A stretch of 64,000 nucleotides of DNA, from positions 1,798,001-1,862,000 of the forward strand of contig NZ_CP183878.1 in assembly GCF_048572895.1 (NCBI RefSeq), in the 5' to 3' direction. Positions 36,538 to 45,409 of this stretch are shown here, one piece after another; within the stretch, counting starts at the first letter, position 1, and each line of letters opens with the position of its first letter. The translations under genes were made by a program, and so were the position numbers. The notes beneath the pieces are model-generated. The model did no database searches. It was not told the origin of the DNA and saw nothing but the letters and a program-made list of their open reading frames with translations. This DNA is from Psychrobacillus sp048572895 (GTDB lineage: Bacteria > Bacillota > Bacilli > Bacillales_A > Planococcaceae).

Positions 36538-37186
36538 CTTCTGATTCTCCTTTTAAATATAAAGGTTTTTCTGTTTGTTTAACGGATAATTTAGCAAAAT
36601 CTAGTTCCATTTTAAGGAGTTCCACATCAGAGGCTAATACATTGTTTAAATCTTCTTCCATTACTGTACTAATAGATTCTAATGTATCTCGTGTGTCTTG
36701 TAATGCTAATTTCATATCCTTGTTCTTCACTGGTTGTGAAACTAATAATGAATATTTGGATGTTAGTTCTACAGCAGAATCTAAATGTGCATAAAAGAAA
36801 TTTTCAGCTTGGTAAAATTTCTTCGGATTAGATTTAACTAGTGAAATGATCCTTTTTGCTAATCGATTCATCTCGAATAATTGCTTAAAAGAACTGATAG
36901 AACGTACTTTCAAATATTGGCTATTTAACGCTTTTATCTTTTTATTTGCTTCTTTCAATTGTTGTTGAATATGGAAATACTCAGAAAGAGTCATTTGATG
37001 TTTTTTCATAATTCTTCTTTGCTGTATTTTCTTTATCGTAAAATTAGAAACAATATATACACCTATTGCTAAAGCGGAGCTCCAGAAAAATCCACTTTCA
37101 ATTGAAAAAAAGAAAATAAACCAAGAAGTGATCATGATAGGTATATTTAAGCAATGGCGTATGAAGGTTTGAACTACTTCACTCAT
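36509..37186 (-). CDS. xpaC: XpaC-family membrane protein
   Basis: 225 residues. Two hydrophobic segments in the first 55 residues (IPIMITSWFIFFFSIESGFFWSS region and ALAIGVYIVSNF) are followed by a helical cytosolic domain (SEYFHIQQQLKEANKKI, FYQAENFFYAHLDSA). The family is named after B. subtilis XpaC, once tied to hydrolysis of an indolyl phosphate substrate. AAAAAGGAGGTAATATC precedes the ATG. It forms an operon with the telA gene. Confidence 0.8.
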   Translation of the reverse strand: MSEVVQTFIRHCLNIPIMITSWFIFFFSIESGFFWSSALAIGVYIVSNFTIKKIQQRRIMKKHQMTLSEYFHIQQQLKEANKKIKALNSQYLKVRSISSFKQLFEMNRLAKRIISLVKSNPKKFYQAENFFYAHLDSAVELTSKYSLLVSQPVKNKDMKLALQDTRDTLESISTVMEEDLNNVLASDVELLKMELDFAKLSVKQTEKPLYLKGESEDERKVIEYK

Positions 37187-37256
37187 GATATTACCTCCTT
37201 TTTTATATACTACTATATACGATTCAACTAGAAGAAGGTTTCATTTTCAACGAATA

Positions 37257-37538
37257 TTAAACAATATCTGACTCCATGGAGGTATAACCTTTAAGCTCAT
37301 CAAAGATTTCAATTCTAAAAGCATTTGTCTGGGATAAAGGAGAGACGCCTTTTTGAATAAACGCTAAAAATTCTTCCAACTGGTTTGTATCACCTTCGAT
37401 ATCAATAACGATCAGTTTGTCGTCCGTTAGTTTGCAAATGCCTTTTAAACCAAGTGATTGAGCTTTTTGTTTCACTAAAAATCGGAAACCTACTCCATCT
37501 ACATCGCCATGCATTTGAATATAAGCTCGTTTTTTCAT
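37257..37538 (-). CDS. Acylphosphatase-like protein lacking the catalytic Asn
   Basis: 93 residues. The phosphate-binding loop is GDVDGVGFRFLV, with the catalytic Arg kept. The second signature, normally G-Y/W-V-R-N, reads GICKLTDD here, so the catalytic Asn is replaced by Leu. Length and fold otherwise match acylphosphatase. Activity is therefore doubtful; it may only bind phosphate or acyl-phosphate. AGGAGAATATGTT precedes the ATG. Confidence 0.75.
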   Translation of the reverse strand: MKKRAYIQMHGDVDGVGFRFLVKQKAQSLGLKGICKLTDDKLIVIDIEGDTNQLEEFLAFIQKGVSPLSQTNAFRIEIFDELKGYTSMESDIV

Positions 37539-37692
37539 AACATATTCTCCTAATCTGTAGTAAATAGTAATAACTATAACTTAACTTAAAAAGTAGCAAT
37601 TTTCAATTTATAAATTCGTAAGCCGTTTAAGTAGACTTTTTATATAGGAGCAGTAAAATATGAGTTAATAAAAAAAGTTAGAGGCGATGAAA

Positions 37693-37971
37693 ATGTTTGA
37701 AGTAATTTATATGAGAGCAGATTATGAGCCGTGGTGGCTTTTCGAAGGTTGGGAACAGCATATTGTAGAAAAACATGCTTTTGAACATGAATCCGAAGCG
37801 CGGTCTTTTTTAGATAGGAAACTAATAGAATTAAGGGGGATATTTCCGAAAGAAAAAACCAAGCAAAATATATATTGGGCTTTTTGGTCGGAAAAGGAAC
37901 AATGCTTCTGTGAATCATGTGACGATGATTTACAAATATATCATGGATTGATATTGAATGATCTCCGCTAA
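37693..37971 (+). CDS. DUF1033-family protein
   Basis: 92 residues starting MFEVIYMRADYEPWWLFEGWEQ, the family signature, and ending with an acidic Cys-containing part (CFCESCDDDLQIYHG). Function of the family is unknown. I choose ATG 37693 because AGAGGCG touches the ATG at 37687. Confidence 0.75.
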   Translation: MFEVIYMRADYEPWWLFEGWEQHIVEKHAFEHESEARSFLDRKLIELRGIFPKEKTKQNIYWAFWSEKEQCFCESCDDDLQIYHGLILNDLR

Positions 37972-38063
37972 ACTATTTAGAATTGTGAAAATACTTATTG
38001 ACTAAATTATAGCAGCTGATATAATTTAATTAACAATTCAAAGTGAAAAATACCGTAATATTT

Positions 38064-38134
38064 ATTCACATATCCTATGAAGTGATCGATGTGAGATCGG
38101 TACTTCATGGAATATGTGAATTTTTTCACATATT
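38064..38134 (+). promoter_or_regulatory. Leader with two mutually exclusive hairpins upstream of the cold-shock gene
   Basis: Hairpin 1 pairs 38064-38083 with 38102-38121 (about 18 of 20 positions, extended by GATC/GATC inside) and is followed by TTTTTT. Hairpin 2 pairs AATATGTGAA (38111-38120) with TTCACATATT (38125-38134) perfectly around TTTT. Both use the same central strand, so only one can exist at a time. This is the layout of an attenuator or RNA thermosensor. Confidence 0.65.
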
Positions 38135-38158
38135 GATTAATTTTTTGGGGGTAATAGA

Positions 38159-38359
38159 ATGAAACAAGGCACAGTAAAATGGTTTAACGCAGAAAAAGGT
38201 TTTGGGTTTATCGAAGTAGAAGGTGAAAATGATGTATTCGTACACTTCTCAGCAATTCAAGGAGAAGGCTTCAAATCACTTGAAGAAGGCCAAAAAGTTG
38301 AATTTGATGTAGTTGAAGGTAACCGCGGACCTCAAGCTGCAAACGTTACAAAACTATAA
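38159..38359 (+). CDS. Cold-shock protein, CspA/CspB family
   Basis: 66 residues with RNP1 KGFGFIEV and RNP2 VFVHFSAI, the single-strand nucleic acid binding faces of the cold-shock fold. It acts as an RNA chaperone. The start is preceded by GGGGG rather than a canonical AGGAGG, and by a structured leader. Confidence 0.95.
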   Translation: MKQGTVKWFNAEKGFGFIEVEGENDVFVHFSAIQGEGFKSLEEGQKVEFDVVEGNRGPQAANVTKL

Positions 38360-38366
38360 GAATACA

Positions 38367-38397
38367 AAGAAGCACACCTTAAGGTGTGCTTCTTTTT
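38367..38397 (+). terminator. Terminator of the cold-shock gene
   Basis: AAGAAGCACACCTT and AAGGTGTGCTTCTT are perfectly complementary, followed by TTTC. Confidence 0.9.
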
Positions 38398-38524
38398 CAG
38401 TTTTTCTTTTACGATAATATTTCCTTACATAATAATTGAAATATTTAAAATGCTATTAGGTTTAAAAATTTTTATATTAGGGTAAAAGAGTTCTAATGTA
38501 TTATTTTCATAGGGGGAAAAAATT

Positions 38525-39348
38525 TTGGATGAGGCAATACTAGATCATAACTTGAAAGAATATTTACTTGAAAACAAACAAAATTTTGAACAATATTTAT
38601 TGAACCAAGCTGTAAATGTCAGAGAGAAGATCAATGATATATTAAGAGTCGGAGATATCGATTTGATCAATAATGCTCATAAACTTACTCATTATATTGT
38701 TGATGGAAATAAGCAGGATAAACTAAGTGCTTTTGCAAAGCAAGAGGGTATTGCATGGGCTACATTTTCTTTAACACTATCGTTTAAATTGGAATGGATC
38801 CAGGCGATAAGAAGAACATTGTGGATTTTTATACAAAAATATAATAATGATATAGAATCTATTTCTATTGATGTTTTTTTGAGTTAGAAAAACAGATAAA
38901 TAATCAAATAGTTCACTTTTTAAATGAATTCTTTATTAATTACTCGACATATAAAGATGCCCTTATTTCATCACAACGTAAAGTGGTGGAATCCCTTTCG
39001 GTACCAATCATACCGATTACACCATCTGTATGTATCTTACCGTTAATTGGATCAGTGGATACTTTTAGAACAAATATCTTGGAGGAAAAAGTGCTAACAG
39101 AGATTGGTCGTTTACACATTCAAACATTAATAATGTATCTGTCGGGAATTTCGGAAATGGAATCAGAGGTAATAGATCATTTAATGAAAATTAAATATGG
39201 TACTTCGATGATGGGCTGTGTTACAGTTATTACAGGCTTAAGACCGGATGTTGTTAGACAGATGATTCAATTAGGTGTTAGATTTGATCAGGAAACAAAA
39301 ACCTATGCGACTTTGCAACAAGCATTGAACCAGCATTTAATCAATTGA
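38525..39348 (+). pseudogene. RsbR-type stressosome STAS protein, split by a one-base frameshift
   Basis: The first frame (38525-38889) codes the globin-like N-terminal domain of RsbR proteins. It stops right after a run of seven T (38874-38880). From there the next frame continues without a gap (ELEKQINNQIV and so on) into the STAS domain, with VPIIPITPSVCILPLIGSVDT, to 39348. One extra T would restore a protein of about 274 residues. RsbR proteins build the stressosome that controls SigB. In the STAS domain the second regulatory Thr is replaced (SGISEMESEV). Mutation, slippage control or a sequencing error are all possible. Confidence 0.75.
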
Positions 39349-39470
39349 AGGAAAGGTGGTTCGTGAAGTTGCTCACGAACCAACTTTCAACAAATATTCT
39401 GTAATGTTTGAAAAAAGTTTAATCGAAAGATCGATCTCCAGTAAGATTGGAAATTAGGTGGCTACATAAA

Positions 39471-40106
39471 CTATTTATAGTCTACGTCTTCAATAATAGA
39501 GGAGACTGTAAATGGATCCTCAGAAGAATTTGAGATATAATCTCGTTGAATTTCTCCATAATCTTCAGCAAAATATTTCCTCATAAGATTTCCTTGTTCA
39601 TCTGTTTTTTCCATTATAATTACGTTCTCGAAATTCTGTAAATCAGTTTCTAATTTTGTTGTAGAAGTAGTTATTTTCCAACCATCAAATTCTGTTCCAA
39701 CTTCTAATGGCAGTTCCAAATAGACGGAGATGTCCTCCATTGCTTTTAGTTCCTCAAGGGATGGATTAGCTTCCTCATATGCTTCTCCTTGTTCATGGAT
39801 AAGAGTGATTTGGGTTGGTGATATTTTATAATATCTTCTCATAACCGTACCGCCATTATCTTCATAGGTGGCCACATAATTATCATATAGATAGTGAGTT
39901 TTTAATGTAAAGGTAGCATATTCGTTGCCTATTCCTTTAAACTTTGCAGTGGAATTATCCTCTAAAAAGTAGTTCTTTAAATTTGTTTTTTCTTCTATTT
40001 CCATATCAGGATGGGTTTTTGATGATTCATTTGGTTCTGATGATTCTTGATTTGTACAAGAAATAAGAAAAATAATTGGAATTAACATTAGCATAAGTCT
40101 TTTCAT
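39471..40106 (-). CDS. Lipoprotein of unknown function
   Basis: 211 residues. MKRLMLMLIPIIFLISCTNQ is a lipoprotein signal with lipobox LISC. A Ser/Glu-rich spacer follows, then a beta-rich domain (FKGIGNEYATFTLKTHYLYDN, EVGTEFDGWKITTSTTKLE) like other Bacillales lipoproteins of unknown role. AGGAGG precedes the ATG. It would sit on the outer face of the membrane. Confidence 0.7.
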   Translation of the reverse strand: MKRLMLMLIPIIFLISCTNQESSEPNESSKTHPDMEIEEKTNLKNYFLEDNSTAKFKGIGNEYATFTLKTHYLYDNYVATYEDNGGTVMRRYYKISPTQITLIHEQGEAYEEANPSLEELKAMEDISVYLELPLEVGTEFDGWKITTSTTKLETDLQNFENVIIMEKTDEQGNLMRKYFAEDYGEIQRDYISNSSEDPFTVSSIIEDVDYK

Positions 40107-40235
40107 TATAATCCTCCTTCCTCATTGTATTAGCCTTATTTCTTAAATAACACCATTGCGTGAGGATTAAACGTAGAAAAGCTTATAATGTTTCAAATTG
40201 TCTTTTTTTTGGTATAGTGAAAAGAGGAAGGGGAT

Positions 40236-40730
40236 ATGATGATGAATGTAGAACTCAAAAAAGAATTACCAACCTATGAAGAGCAGCAAGACTTCTATAC
40301 AAAACTACGATCTAAAATCACAGACTATGTAGATAGTAAATCGGGTAAGGCAGGGAAGTTTACTCCATATCTTCTGTTTGCACCGGATTTATTTCATTTA
40401 TTGGTAAAGTCGATGTTTGATGATAGATTAGATGCTAAGAGTAAAACACTCGTTGGGAGTGGAATATTGTATTTTATCACCCCACTAGACATATTGCCAG
40501 AAGGGTTAGTTGGACCAGGTGGTTTTATCGACGATATTATTGTAGCTACTTTTGTAGTGAATATGTTATTAAATAAATTTTCGCCAGAAGTGATTGAAGA
40601 GCACTGGGCTGGAAACGATAAATTATTAAACGTATTGAAGAAGATTTCAGAAACAAGTGATTCGTTGCTTGGTAAATTACCGACAAGGTCATTACTAGGA
40701 AGATTTCTTAAAACATCAAAAAAAGGGTGA
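40236..40730 (+). CDS. YkvA-type DUF1232 membrane protein
   Basis: About 162 residues with the DUF1232 core LVGSGILYFITPLDILPEGLVGPGGFIDDIIVATFVVNML (residues 78-118), a hydrophobic hairpin of unknown role. The start lies within ATGATGATG after GAGGAAGGGG. A terminator follows. Confidence 0.75.
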   Translation: MMMNVELKKELPTYEEQQDFYTKLRSKITDYVDSKSGKAGKFTPYLLFAPDLFHLLVKSMFDDRLDAKSKTLVGSGILYFITPLDILPEGLVGPGGFIDDIIVATFVVNMLLNKFSPEVIEEHWAGNDKLLNVLKKISETSDSLLGKLPTRSLLGRFLKTSKKG

Positions 40731-40758
40731 GGAAACTAAGTTTTCCTTACCCTTTTTT
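40716..40758. terminator. Bidirectional terminator between the DUF1232 gene and the ABC-F gene
   Basis: AAAAAAGGGTGAGGAAA and TTTCCTTACCCTTTTTT pair with a G-T position around CTAAGT, giving T-runs on both strands. Confidence 0.85.
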
Positions 40759-40801
40759 CTTATATGTTGTTGCATTTTATGTTTAACTTGCTACTGTATT
40801 C

Positions 40802-42403
40802 TTACAGATTTTGTGCTTCTTTCCATTCTAGGAACTCATCATAAGTTAATTGTTTATCTAAGATAGATCCGTCTTCACGGATTTCAATTACGCGATTGGC
40901 AATTGTTTGGATGAACTGATGATCATGAGATGTGAAAATCATCGCACCTTTGAATAATGTAAGACCATTATTCAATGCTTGAATAGACTCCAGGTCCAAG
41001 TGGTTTGTAGGTTCATCTAGTAATAATACATTCGATTCTGAAAGCATCATTTTAGAAAGCATACAACGTACTTTTTCTCCACCTGATAGAACAGAAGGTT
41101 TTTTCTTCACTTCTTCTCCAGAGAAAAGCATACGACCTAAGAATCCTCGTAGGAAAGTTTCACTTTCATCATCAGGAGAATATTGACGTAACCAATCTAC
41201 TAGTGATGGTTCGTTACCTTCAAAGTATTTTGCGTTGTCAAGCGGGAAGTAGGCACGCGTTGTAGTAACACCCCAACGTACGGAACCTTCTTTTGGTTCT
41301 TCTTCCTCCGCAAGTATACGTAACAATGCAGATTTCGCTAATTCATCTCCAAGAAGAATAATCTTGTCTTCTTTGTTCAACGTAAAGCTGAAGTTAGAGA
41401 AGAGTTTTTTGTCTTCCGTAGAATGACCTAAATCTTGAACTTGTAATACATCATTCCCGATTTCACGTTTCATTGAGAAGTTTACATATGGATATTTACG
41501 AGAAGATGGTCTGATATCATCTAGTTCTATTTTGTCTAGCATTTTCTTACGTGATGTTGCTTGTTTAGATTTAGATGCATTGGCACTAAATCGAGCAATA
41601 AATGCCTGAAGTTCTTTAATTTTTTCTTCTTTTTTACTGTTTTGATCAGCAGCTAATTTGCCAGCAAGTTGACTGGATTCATACCAGAAATCATAGTTCC
41701 CAACGTAAACTTGAATTTTACTGAAATCTAGATCCGCAATATGTGTACATACTTTGTTCAAGAAATGACGGTCATGGGATACTACAATTACAGTATTTTC
41801 AAAGTTAATAAGGAAGTCTTCTAGCCATTGAATAGCTTTAATATCTAAATGGTTAGTAGGCTCATCCAGTAATAGTACGTCTGGTTTACCGAAAAGTGCT
41901 TGAGATAATAGAACTTTTACCTTTTCTGAACCAGTTAGATCAGACATTTTCTTTTGATGCATGTCATCAGGAATACCAAGACCTTGTAAAAGTATTGCTG
42001 CTTCTGATTCCGCTTCCCACCCGTTTAAGTCAGCAAATTCGCCTTCTAATTCAGCTGCACGCATACCATCTTCGTCTGAAAAATCTTCTTTCATGTAGAT
42101 AGCATTTTTCTCATTCATTACTTCATATAAACGTTTATGTCCCATCATAACTGTCTCTAAAACAGTGTGTTCTTCGTATTCGAAGTGATTTTGTTTTAAA
42201 ATTGCTAAACGTTCATCTGGGTTCATAATAACATTGCCTTCTTGTGCCTCAATTTCACCAGACAAAATTTTGATAAATGTTGACTTACCTGCTCCATTTG
42301 CACCGATCAAACCATAACAGTTACCTGGTGTAAACTTTATATTTACGTCTTCGAACAATTTACGATCACCAAAACGAAGACTTACGTTACTTACTGCAAT
42401 CAT
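40802..42403 (-). CDS. ykpA: ABC-F family ATPase, YkpA-like
   Basis: 533 residues with two nucleotide-binding domains and a linker. First domain: Walker A GANGAGKST, LLLDEPTNHLD. Second domain: signature LSGGEKVRCML and LLLDEPTNHLD, but its Walker A reads GDELAKSAL, which is degenerate. The phrase WGVTTTRAYFPLDNAKYFEG is what I know from B. subtilis YkpA. ABC-F proteins act on the ribosome, some giving antibiotic protection. It has no membrane segment. AGGAGGTACTAGC precedes the ATG. Confidence 0.85.
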   Translation of the reverse strand: MIAVSNVSLRFGDRKLFEDVNIKFTPGNCYGLIGANGAGKSTFIKILSGEIEAQEGNVIMNPDERLAILKQNHFEYEEHTVLETVMMGHKRLYEVMNEKNAIYMKEDFSDEDGMRAAELEGEFADLNGWEAESEAAILLQGLGIPDDMHQKKMSDLTGSEKVKVLLSQALFGKPDVLLLDEPTNHLDIKAIQWLEDFLINFENTVIVVSHDRHFLNKVCTHIADLDFSKIQVYVGNYDFWYESSQLAGKLAADQNSKKEEKIKELQAFIARFSANASKSKQATSRKKMLDKIELDDIRPSSRKYPYVNFSMKREIGNDVLQVQDLGHSTEDKKLFSNFSFTLNKEDKIILLGDELAKSALLRILAEEEEPKEGSVRWGVTTTRAYFPLDNAKYFEGNEPSLVDWLRQYSPDDESETFLRGFLGRMLFSGEEVKKKPSVLSGGEKVRCMLSKMMLSESNVLLLDEPTNHLDLESIQALNNGLTLFKGAMIFTSHDHQFIQTIANRVIEIREDGSILDKQLTYDEFLEWKEAQNL

Positions 42404-42435
42404 GCTAGTACCTCCTAAAATTCACAATGAACTTA

Positions 42436-42653
42436 TTATAGCATGAAATAAGAACAAATTCTATAAATCCTTGATTTTATAGGGCTCCAAGGTACGTCAA
42501 TTAATAACTGGCCCCATTAGCTTGTAAGCTTTGACTGAACAAGGATACGGATTCTACTTTTAACTCTGCTAATTCGTGATCATATATCTTATAGACCTCA
42601 ACTGTATTCCCTAATCTTTCAGCTATTACTTTTATGTTTAGCTCAAGGTTCAT
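42436..42653. repeat. Direct repeat A: 3' end of an integrase gene plus flank (left island edge)
   Basis: It aligns with 56815-57047 in the same orientation over its whole 218 bases, at roughly 90 percent identity by eye. It covers the last 50 or so codons of the integrase gene and about 65 bases beyond its stop. Differences include a 12-base loss (ANFG codons) and a 3-base loss near the active-site Tyr in this copy. Confidence 0.85.
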
Positions 42654-43034
42654 TAAAATTGTACAATGGGTATGTCGTAAACCATGCAAAGTTATTTTAG
42701 GTAGTGCCGTTCTATCAAAAATTCTTTCCAGGGACCTATTAAAATTTGAAATAGGTCCAGCTCCATGTTCACTAATAAAAACGAATGTATCCTCGTTTAA
42801 CATTTGACCATAAGAAAAAAGTGTTTTTTTACACCATTTTTGATAATTTTCGAGTTGCTGTATAACAAGGTCATCTACTAAAAGTGTTCTGTAAGAATTT
42901 TTAGTTTTTGGTGTACGCTCACCGAAATGGTCTCTAGTACGTTCGATTTTAATTGTTTTATTTTTAAAATCAATATCTTTCCACTGAAGTCCCATTGCTT
43001 CACCGCGGCAAACACCAGTATAAGCGAGAACCAA
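42501..43034 (-). pseudogene. Tyrosine integrase, C-terminal fragment
   Basis: About 178 residues of the catalytic domain: LAYTGVCRGEAMGLQWKD (catalytic Arg region), LHGLRHTHCTILM (His-x-x-Arg) and VYKIYDHELAEL (nucleophile Tyr). The N-terminal arm and core-binding domains are missing; upstream the sequence runs into a gerA fragment. One residue is lost just before the Tyr compared with the second copy at 56.9 kb. It is a relic that marks an integration site. Confidence 0.8.
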
Positions 43035-43062
43035 AAGAAACTATAATTTGTAACGGATTCAT

Positions 43063-43278
43063 TTAAATGGCTATTTTTATCTGAGAATTATGACCAATTT
43101 TTAATTGGCGGATTACGATATCTGAACTGTTTCCTGTTTTTTGTTTAATGACTTCAAGATTCTCGGACAAAGAGCTTTCAATGAGATTCGGTGGTCTGTT
43201 GTTAGATTGATTTTGATTGTTTATCTCTTGGATCTTTCTATCATTTGTTGGATTCTTTCGTTTTAAAAATGAAAACAT
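43063..43278 (-). pseudogene. N-terminal fragment of a GerA-family spore germination protein
   Basis: 71 residues. After a Lys/Asn-rich start, LSENLEVIKQKTGNSSDIVIRQLKIG matches the beginning of GerAA/GerKA-type receptor A subunits, which are about 480 residues long. The frame stops after IKIAI and abuts the integrase relic. AAGAAGG precedes the ATG, so the 5' end of the gene is intact and the rest was lost by recombination. Confidence 0.7.
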
Positions 43279-43496
43279 AGCTCAAATACCTTCTTTTTTT
43301 TTTATTTTGTTCATGATAGGAACTTTTTAAACAAAATGGAAAAAGATTAGCCCTGAATAAAAGTCAAATGGGAGATTTTTCATGTAGATGTTAAAATTTT
43401 TTCATTCTATACATCATTAAGAATATTAATTATTCTGAATATAAAATTCATTTTTGGGATAATCTTCAATGGATGAAAAGATTTGGAGGTGAAGCA

Positions 43497-43703
43497 ATGT
43501 TTGAAAAGAAATTAGCACTTCATGAAACTTTGGAATTTCATGAAGTAATAAATTTTAAGACAGTATGTTTACTTAAATCTAAAATGATGCAAGGCATCGT
43601 TTTTGACCAAGATCTAAAAGCATTAATGGAGAAGGACGTAAAACAATCTATACCAGCTTTAACTGCAATGATAAAACTATATTCAAATTCTGAGTTAAAA
43701 TAA
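43497..43703 (+). CDS. CotF-like small spore protein (YraG-like)
   Basis: 68 residues from ATG 43497 (TTTGGAGGTGAAGCA upstream): LHETLEFHEVINFKTVCLLKSKMMQGIVFDQDLKALMEKDVKQ. This is the helical pattern of the small CotF-like proteins YraG/YraE of B. subtilis, encoded with adhB in a sporulation operon. The same order (two CotF-like genes then an alcohol dehydrogenase) is seen here. Role in the coat is assumed from family. Confidence 0.65.
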   Translation: MFEKKLALHETLEFHEVINFKTVCLLKSKMMQGIVFDQDLKALMEKDVKQSIPALTAMIKLYSNSELK

Positions 43704-43719
43704 TTGGAGGTCGGTTCGT

Positions 43720-44082
43720 ATGAATGATTATTTAGATCCTATAAATTCTGTTGGCATGCCCGAACTTACTGATTCAGGTATAGCCCTTGAATTTTTGTTA
43801 TCAACAAAAACTGGAGTTAGAAATCTTTCAATTGCATTGACAGAAACAGCAACACCTACAATTAGAAAGTTATTACAGGAACAACTTGATGTAACCATTG
43901 CCTTATATTTCGAAATAGCAGATCTCATGATGAAAAAACAATGGTTAAACCCATATGATTTGGAACTTCAAAAACAATTGGATATAAAATCCGCTCAAAA
44001 TGCAGTAGATATAGCTAATTTAAATCTCTTTCCGGGCGTTACAAATCGGAAAGGGATGTTTCCAAGCCCACCGAAGAAATAA
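43720..44082 (+). CDS. CotF-family spore coat protein (YraF-like)
   Basis: 120 residues with LEFLLSTKTGVRNLSIALTETATPTIRKLLQEQLDVTIALYFEIADLMMKKQW, the helical core of the coat protein F family. It follows the previous gene by 16 bases (GGAGG, ATG) and precedes the dehydrogenase by 24, so the three genes form an operon. Confidence 0.75.
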   Translation: MNDYLDPINSVGMPELTDSGIALEFLLSTKTGVRNLSIALTETATPTIRKLLQEQLDVTIALYFEIADLMMKKQWLNPYDLELQKQLDIKSAQNAVDIANLNLFPGVTNRKGMFPSPPKK

Positions 44083-44106
44083 TGAATATAGAAGGAGATT
44101 TAATTA

Positions 44107-45243
44107 ATGAAAGCTGTTACTTTTCAAGGTGTTAAAAATGTTCAAGTAAAAAACGTGAAAGACCCAAGTATCCAAAAAGCGGATGATATCATTGTTAAAC
44201 TGACTACTACTGCCATTTGCGGATCAGACTTACACTTAATTCATGGGATGATCCCAAACCTTGGAGAGGATTATGTTATTGGACATGAACCTATGGGAAT
44301 TGTAGAAGAAGTCGGTAAGGATGTAACGAAAGTTAAAAAAGGGGATCGCGTTATCATCCCATTTAATATAGCATGTGGTCAATGTTGGTACTGTAATCAT
44401 GAATTAGAAAGTCAATGCGACAATGCGAATGAAAATGGAGAAATGGGCGCATATTTTGGCTACTCAGACACGGCGGGAGGGTTCCCAGGTGGTCAAGCGG
44501 AATTTATGCGAGTTCCATATGCTAATTTTACTCCTTTTAAGATTCCAGAAAACAGTGAAGTTGCGGATGAAAGTTTAGTGTTACTTGCAGATGCTGCATC
44601 AACAGCATTTTGGAGTGTAGACAATGCGGGAGTGAAAGCAGGGGATACGGTCGTAATTTTAGGATGCGGCCCAGTTGGTCTGTTAGCACAAAAATTTGCA
44701 TGGTTAAAAGGTGCAAAAAGAGTTATTGCAGTGGATTACGTTGGTTATCGGTTAAAACATGCAAAACGTACGAATAACGTGGAGATAGTTAACTTTGAAG
44801 ATCATGAAAATTGTGGTGAATATTTAAAAGAAATAACACAGGGGGGAGCAGATGTAGTCATTGATTGCGTAGGAATGAGTGGAAAAATGACTCCACTGGA
44901 ATTTCTTGCATCTGGCCTGAAATTACAAGGAGGAGCAATGGGAGCTCTAGTAATAGCAAGTCAAGCTGTTCGCAAAGGTGGAACAATTCAAATTACAGGA
45001 GTTTATGGGGCACGTTATAATGCATTCCCATTAGGTGACATCTTTCAACGAAATGTGAATATTAGGACAGGTCAAGCTCCAGTTATTCACTATATGCCGC
45101 ATATATATAATTTAATTGCCCAAGGTAAGGTTGATCCAAGTGATATTGTCACTCATGTACTCCCTTTAGATCAGGCTAAGCATGGCTATGAAATATTTGA
45201 CACTAAAATGGAAGACTGTATAAAAGTTGTACTAAAACCTTAA
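44107..45243 (+). CDS. adhB: Zinc-dependent alcohol dehydrogenase, AdhB-like
   Basis: 378 residues of the medium-chain dehydrogenase family. Catalytic zinc ligands: Cys in AICGSDLHL and GHEPMGIVEEVG; structural zinc loop CGQCWYCNHELESQC; NAD-binding VILGCGPVGLLAQK. The sequence is of the glutathione-independent formaldehyde/alcohol dehydrogenase type, as B. subtilis AdhB. It oxidises an alcohol or aldehyde with NAD; the real substrate is unknown. Operon with two CotF-like genes suggests expression in sporulation. Confidence 0.85.
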   Translation: MKAVTFQGVKNVQVKNVKDPSIQKADDIIVKLTTTAICGSDLHLIHGMIPNLGEDYVIGHEPMGIVEEVGKDVTKVKKGDRVIIPFNIACGQCWYCNHELESQCDNANENGEMGAYFGYSDTAGGFPGGQAEFMRVPYANFTPFKIPENSEVADESLVLLADAASTAFWSVDNAGVKAGDTVVILGCGPVGLLAQKFAWLKGAKRVIAVDYVGYRLKHAKRTNNVEIVNFEDHENCGEYLKEITQGGADVVIDCVGMSGKMTPLEFLASGLKLQGGAMGALVIASQAVRKGGTIQITGVYGARYNAFPLGDIFQRNVNIRTGQAPVIHYMPHIYNLIAQGKVDPSDIVTHVLPLDQAKHGYEIFDTKMEDCIKVVLKP

Positions 45244-45265
45244 ATATATAGCAGGTTAGTTTTCG

Positions 45266-45290
45266 AGCATCTCTTATGAGGTGCTTTTTA
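45266..45290 (+). terminator. Terminator of the cotF-like/adhB operon
   Basis: AGCATCTC, loop TTAT, GAGGTGCT, then TTTTA. Confidence 0.85.
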
Positions 45291-45409
45291 TAGTGGAGGA
45301 ATAACCTGGATTGATGTAAAAAGAAGAACAATTTGATACTAAATAGTATTTAATACATTTGGATGAAATTGTGGATGTTTTTGTATGAAATAGAGTCGAG
45401 GTGTTAAAC

